A DNA stretch of 64,000 nt, from contig NW_005178985.1 of NCBI RefSeq assembly GCF_000350225.1, positions 62,001 to 126,000 of the forward strand, given 5' to 3'. The position numbers and the translations under genes are program-made. Of the stretch, positions 60,201 through 64,000 are shown piece after piece. The number at the start of each line of letters is the position of its first letter. The stretch's first letter is position 1. The notes beneath the pieces were generated by a model. The model saw nothing but the letters and a program-made list of their open reading frames with translations. It did not search any database and was not told the DNA's origin. The stretch comes from Chondrus crispus. Taxonomy: Eukaryota > Rhodophyta > Florideophyceae > Gigartinales > Gigartinaceae.

Positions 60201-63200
60201 GTATCCTCGGTACGATCTTCCTGGATCGCCACGTCAAGGCGATCCTCCTACCGCAACGGAAGGTCGTGTTCCACGACGCGCCACCCGTGGCGTTGGTCGG
60301 AACAACCCCCTCGAGGCACAACCGCAAGATGGCCTCGAGGAGCACTGCACAACAACTACCGCCGTCGGATAAACCCGAACGGAAGCAGGTGGCGTTCCCC
60401 GCCAACACACCGTCACGGAAGATCCGCCTCGTCAGAGGGGTGACAATTCCCCCGATGACGCAAGCCATGGTGAGGGTCGCCAGGCCGGTGGGGGGACTGT
60501 GTTTTTTACAGAACTCCCCAAAAACCGCGCACAGGAATTTGACCCTCATAGCACAGGGGGTCATGGATGTTGTCTCCGAAAAACCGTTCTCGGTAATGCT
60601 CAGCAATTTTGGGCACCGCTCGGTTCACATCCCGAAACATACCGTAGTCGGACTGGCTCTTCCGTCGCCCACTCACATCCTGACCCTTGGCGACTCGGCC
60701 GCGGAAGCGGCCGAAGCTAAGGAAGGGGGAGGGATATTTAATTCCAACCTCTCAACCGCAAAGGATGGCGCGGAAGAAGCCGCCGACAACCGTACGGACA
60801 AAGGCGGGGCTGAACAAGCCACGCTGCCTAAGGCGCACCTCGGGGCGGTTGGAACGGATAAACCCGAAGACACCGCCGCCCCTGAGGAGGACCCCAACGC
60901 CTGGCAGGAGGACGTCCACATCAGTTGCGAGGACGAGGAGGTACGCTCGGAGATCCTCGAGGTACTGTCCGAATTCAAGGACATGTGGACGGGCCGTCTG
61001 GGAAAAATCGGGGCCACGAAGCACCGGATTGAGCTCAAGCCCGGTGCTCGCCCGATTTACCAGGCGCCTTACCGCGCCGGACCAACCGCACGGGAAAAGG
61101 AGAAAACGGAGATCGACTGCATGCTCCGGGCAGGGGTAATCGAACCGGCCACGGCCGAATGGGCAAGCCCCGTGGTATTCGTCCCTAAAAAGGATGGTAT
61201 CATGCGGTTATGTGTCGACTACAGAAAGCTCAACGCAGTCACCGTTCGGGATTCATATCCGTTGCCGAGGATAGACGAGTGCATCGATTCCCTCGGCGAC
61301 GCTACTGTCTTTACCACGCTGGATTGCAACAGCGGGTATTGGCAAGTAGAAATCGCCGAGAAGGACCGCGAGACGACGTTCGCGTCGCACTGCGGGTTGT
61401 ACCGTTTCCTCCGCATGCCGTTCGGTTTGAAGAACGCCCCCGCGACCTTTCAGCGGGCCGTCGACATCATACTGTCGCGGGTAAAATGGGAAACCGCTCT
61501 GGTCTACCTGTATGATGTTATCATCTACTCCAAGACCGTAACGGAACACGTCGCGCACGTCCGCGAGGTTCTACGCCTACTGCGGGACGCGGGCGTGTCG
61601 CTGAAGCTGTCGAGGTGCGTCTTCTTCGACACCTCGGTCACCTACCTGGGACACGTGATTCGACCAGGCAGGTCGGAGGTCGAGCGCCGCAACGTGGTCG
61701 CCATCGAGTGCGCTCGACCTCCCCAGAACCAAACGGAATTGCAGTCATTCTTAGGAATGTGCAACGTGTACCGTCGGTTCGTGAAGGGCTTCGCAAAAAT
61801 AGCCGCTCCGCTAAACCGGAAGACGGGGAAAAATCGACCCTTCGAGCTTGAGGTTCTTACCGATGAGGAATACGAGGCGTTCGCGGAACTCAAGAAGCGC
61901 CTCGTATCCCAACCGATCCTCGCTCTACCCCGTTACGGAAAGAAATACACCCTAGACACGGACGCTTGCGCGTACCAGGTAGGCTGTGCCCTATTACAGG
62001 AGCAACCGGACGGCGACCGCCGACCGATAGGTTATTGGAGCCGCGCTCTCACGGACGCGGAGAGGAACTACACCACTACCGAGAAGGAATGCCTCGCCGT
62101 CGTATGGAGTATTCTCACGCTTCGAATACGTTCGACCTCCATACGGATCATGAGGCCCTCCGCTGGGTTCTCAACCTGGCGGATAGCTCCGGCCGGCTAG
62201 CGCGCTGGCGTCTCCGCCTAGCCGAGTACGACTACGACGTACAGTACTGGCCGGGTATTAAGCACCAACTTGCAGATGGTGTATCACGCCTCCGAGTTGA
62301 CGGCGCAACCTCCGAACCGGTTGACAACGAGGTCCCGTGTTTCGCGGTACAATGGCGAGAGGAGGAGCATAACCCCTGCCAAGGTACCGTACACTGGGAG
62401 ACCCCCGTCGACCCGGGGAGAGCTGAGCACGCGTTCGCGGTTATACCCGAAGAACGCGACGTCTCATCCGTAACGGTGGAAGAGTTCCTTCGGGAACAGG
62501 CCGAGGACCCCTTCTGTAGGGCGGCCGCCGGGACTGTGGAGAACCCGGACTCGCGGTACGACGTTGACCGATACGGGTTCGTCGTCCGCAAGTCCCCCCT
62601 CGATGGGACCCTGAAGCGGGTTGTACCGAAGCGGCTCCGGACGAAGATATTGTACCTCGCCCACCATCCCCGCCTAGCCGGACACCCGGGCGGTACGAGG
62701 ATGTACTATACCCTCCGGCGGGAATATTATTGGCCTCATATGGCCCACGACGCCTTCAGTACCGAACGGAACTGCGCGTCATGCGCTGCCACCCGGGGAA
62801 CCCTGGTGAGGCACCAGAAGGATCTCAAGCTCTTCCCAGCGGCAGGACCGCTGGATTTCGTCGCCATGGACCTGCTGGGTCCTTTACCGAAGACGGCGCA
62901 CGGGAATCGCAACGTGCTCGTCATGACCGACCGGTTTACGGAGCTGACGCGCAGCATCCCGTTACGGACAACCACCGCGTCGGTCGTGGCAAACGCCTTC
63001 CTGGACAATTGGGTCTACGCATACGGCGCACCTCGTTATGTGCTAACCGATAACGGACCACAATTTGCCGCCAAGTTCTTCGACGCGGTGTGCGCCTTGC
63101 TGGGGGTGAGGCACTACCTTACTACCGCCTATCACTCCCAGACAAATGGGCAAACCGAACGGTTCAACCGTACCCTGGTACAGCGCCTCCGACATTATGT

Positions 63201-64000
63201 CGCGGAGCATCAGAGGGACTGGGACGAATACATCCAGCCCCTGACCTTCGCGTATAACACGCAGGTCCACCGGTCGACGGAGACAACCCCGTTCGACCTG
63301 GTGCTGACGCGACCACCGTCCGGTTTGGCCCTACCTGGTACTGTACCGCAGGATGCCATCTCCAACACGGAAGATCCGAGGACCTCGGTACAGTACAAGC
63401 GCGCGACGCTGCGTAAACTCCGCGACGCCCTTGAGCGCAAGCGCGTGAAACTAACCGCGGCGCAAAGGCAGTACAAGGCCGACTTCGATAAGAAGGTGCG
63501 TTTCCGCCCGGTCATCGAGGCGGAAGACCTGGTCTATGTCGACCGCCCACCTCGGCCATTGACAAGTACCGAACGGGGAGACCTGCCAAGCAATGACGGG
63601 GGACCCTCCGTCAAGTTTTTGCCGAAGACGGAAGGCCCGTTTCGGGTCCGATCCGCTCAGGAGACCACAGTGGTCGTCGATCAAGACGGGGTCTCAAACC
63701 GCGTGAGCATCGACCGGATAACCCGGATGCCACGGGAACCCCGCGACGTCACTGCCGCCGCCCCGACCCAGCCCCGCTGCGGACGGAGAACTCGAACCCG
63801 CCGCGGAGTATGTGATCGACCATCTGGTCGGTCACCGGGAGAACCGCACAGGAACCCAGTACAAGGTCCGCTGGTATGGCTATGCCCCAGCGGACGATAC
63901 CTGGGAACCCGCGGAGGGACTCCCCAGGCCTTTATAGACCGCTTCTGGCGCACGCGGGCGGCAGCACGCCACCGCTAACACCGCACTGGGCAACTCAGCG
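56900..64000 (+). mobile_element. Ty3/gypsy chromovirus 2 (plus strand, runs off window)
   Basis: Parts in order: gag region about 57.36-59.4 kb (capsid-like segment around 58.6-59.1 kb, basic Arg/Asp-rich region before it), protease region about 59.9-60.3 kb, RT about 61.1-61.7 kb, RNase H about 61.9-62.3 kb, integrase with zinc-binding region and catalytic core about 62.65-63.3 kb, and a chromodomain-like segment (YKVRWYGYAPADDTWEPAEG) near 63.86-63.92 kb. Same family branch as chromovirus 1 but clearly diverged and in the opposite direction. It is broken, with about three breaks, so an older or inactive copy. It appears inserted in or next to the gag end of chromovirus 1. Confidence 0.85.

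Overview
The window looks like nuclear DNA of a photosynthetic eukaryote with very few introns, most likely a red alga of the florideophyte type (for example a Chondrus relative). Reasons: every recognisable housekeeping gene is one uninterrupted reading frame; there are plastid-type proteins (a RETICULATA-like protein and a SOUL-like protein with a transit-like N terminus); a captured cox1 fragment uses TGA for Trp, as red algal mitochondria do; and small gene islands sit among many transposons. The genus is an inference, not shown by the sequence.

Layout. 0-0.9 kb: the 3' end of phosphoenolpyruvate carboxylase. 1.5-19.8 kb: an array of five minus-strand genes for secreted cysteine-rich proteins built from repeated disulfide modules, Pro/Ser/Thr linkers and (in four of five) a shared C-terminal domain of about 110 residues that I do not recognise. 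The first three genes lie in a tandem segmental duplication that also carries a small conserved ORF and a conserved upstream block. A pogo-like MITE and a second TA-flanked terminal-inverted-repeat (TIR) element are embedded here; the second contains a piece of mitochondrial cox1. 20.9-34.0 kb: a compact housekeeping island with alternating strands (F-box protein, PRP3 splicing factor, RETICULATA-like protein, SOUL-like protein, ALG3 mannosyltransferase, plastid kinase-like protein, USP5-type deubiquitinase), with short head-to-head promoters and tail-to-tail 3' ends.

34-44.8 kb: a tandem pair of small SnoaL/NTF2-like genes plus a third 3' fragment, split by a pogo element, then a cluster of DNA transposons (Tigger/pogo remnant, PIF/Harbinger MITE, piggyBac-like element). 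44.8-64 kb: GC-rich LTR retrotransposon territory. A minus-strand Ty3/gypsy chromovirus (gag, protease, RT-RNase H-integrase-chromodomain) abuts a second, plus-strand chromovirus that runs off the window end; two long plus-strand ORFs of unknown function lie at 45.5-48.0 kb.

The most unusual items are the cysteine-rich gene array with its shared C-terminal domain, the cox1 fragment inside a DNA transposon, the small ORF preserved by frame-keeping indels in both duplicate units, and a USP5 zinc-finger domain that lacks three of its four zinc ligands. No tRNA, rRNA or CRISPR was found.
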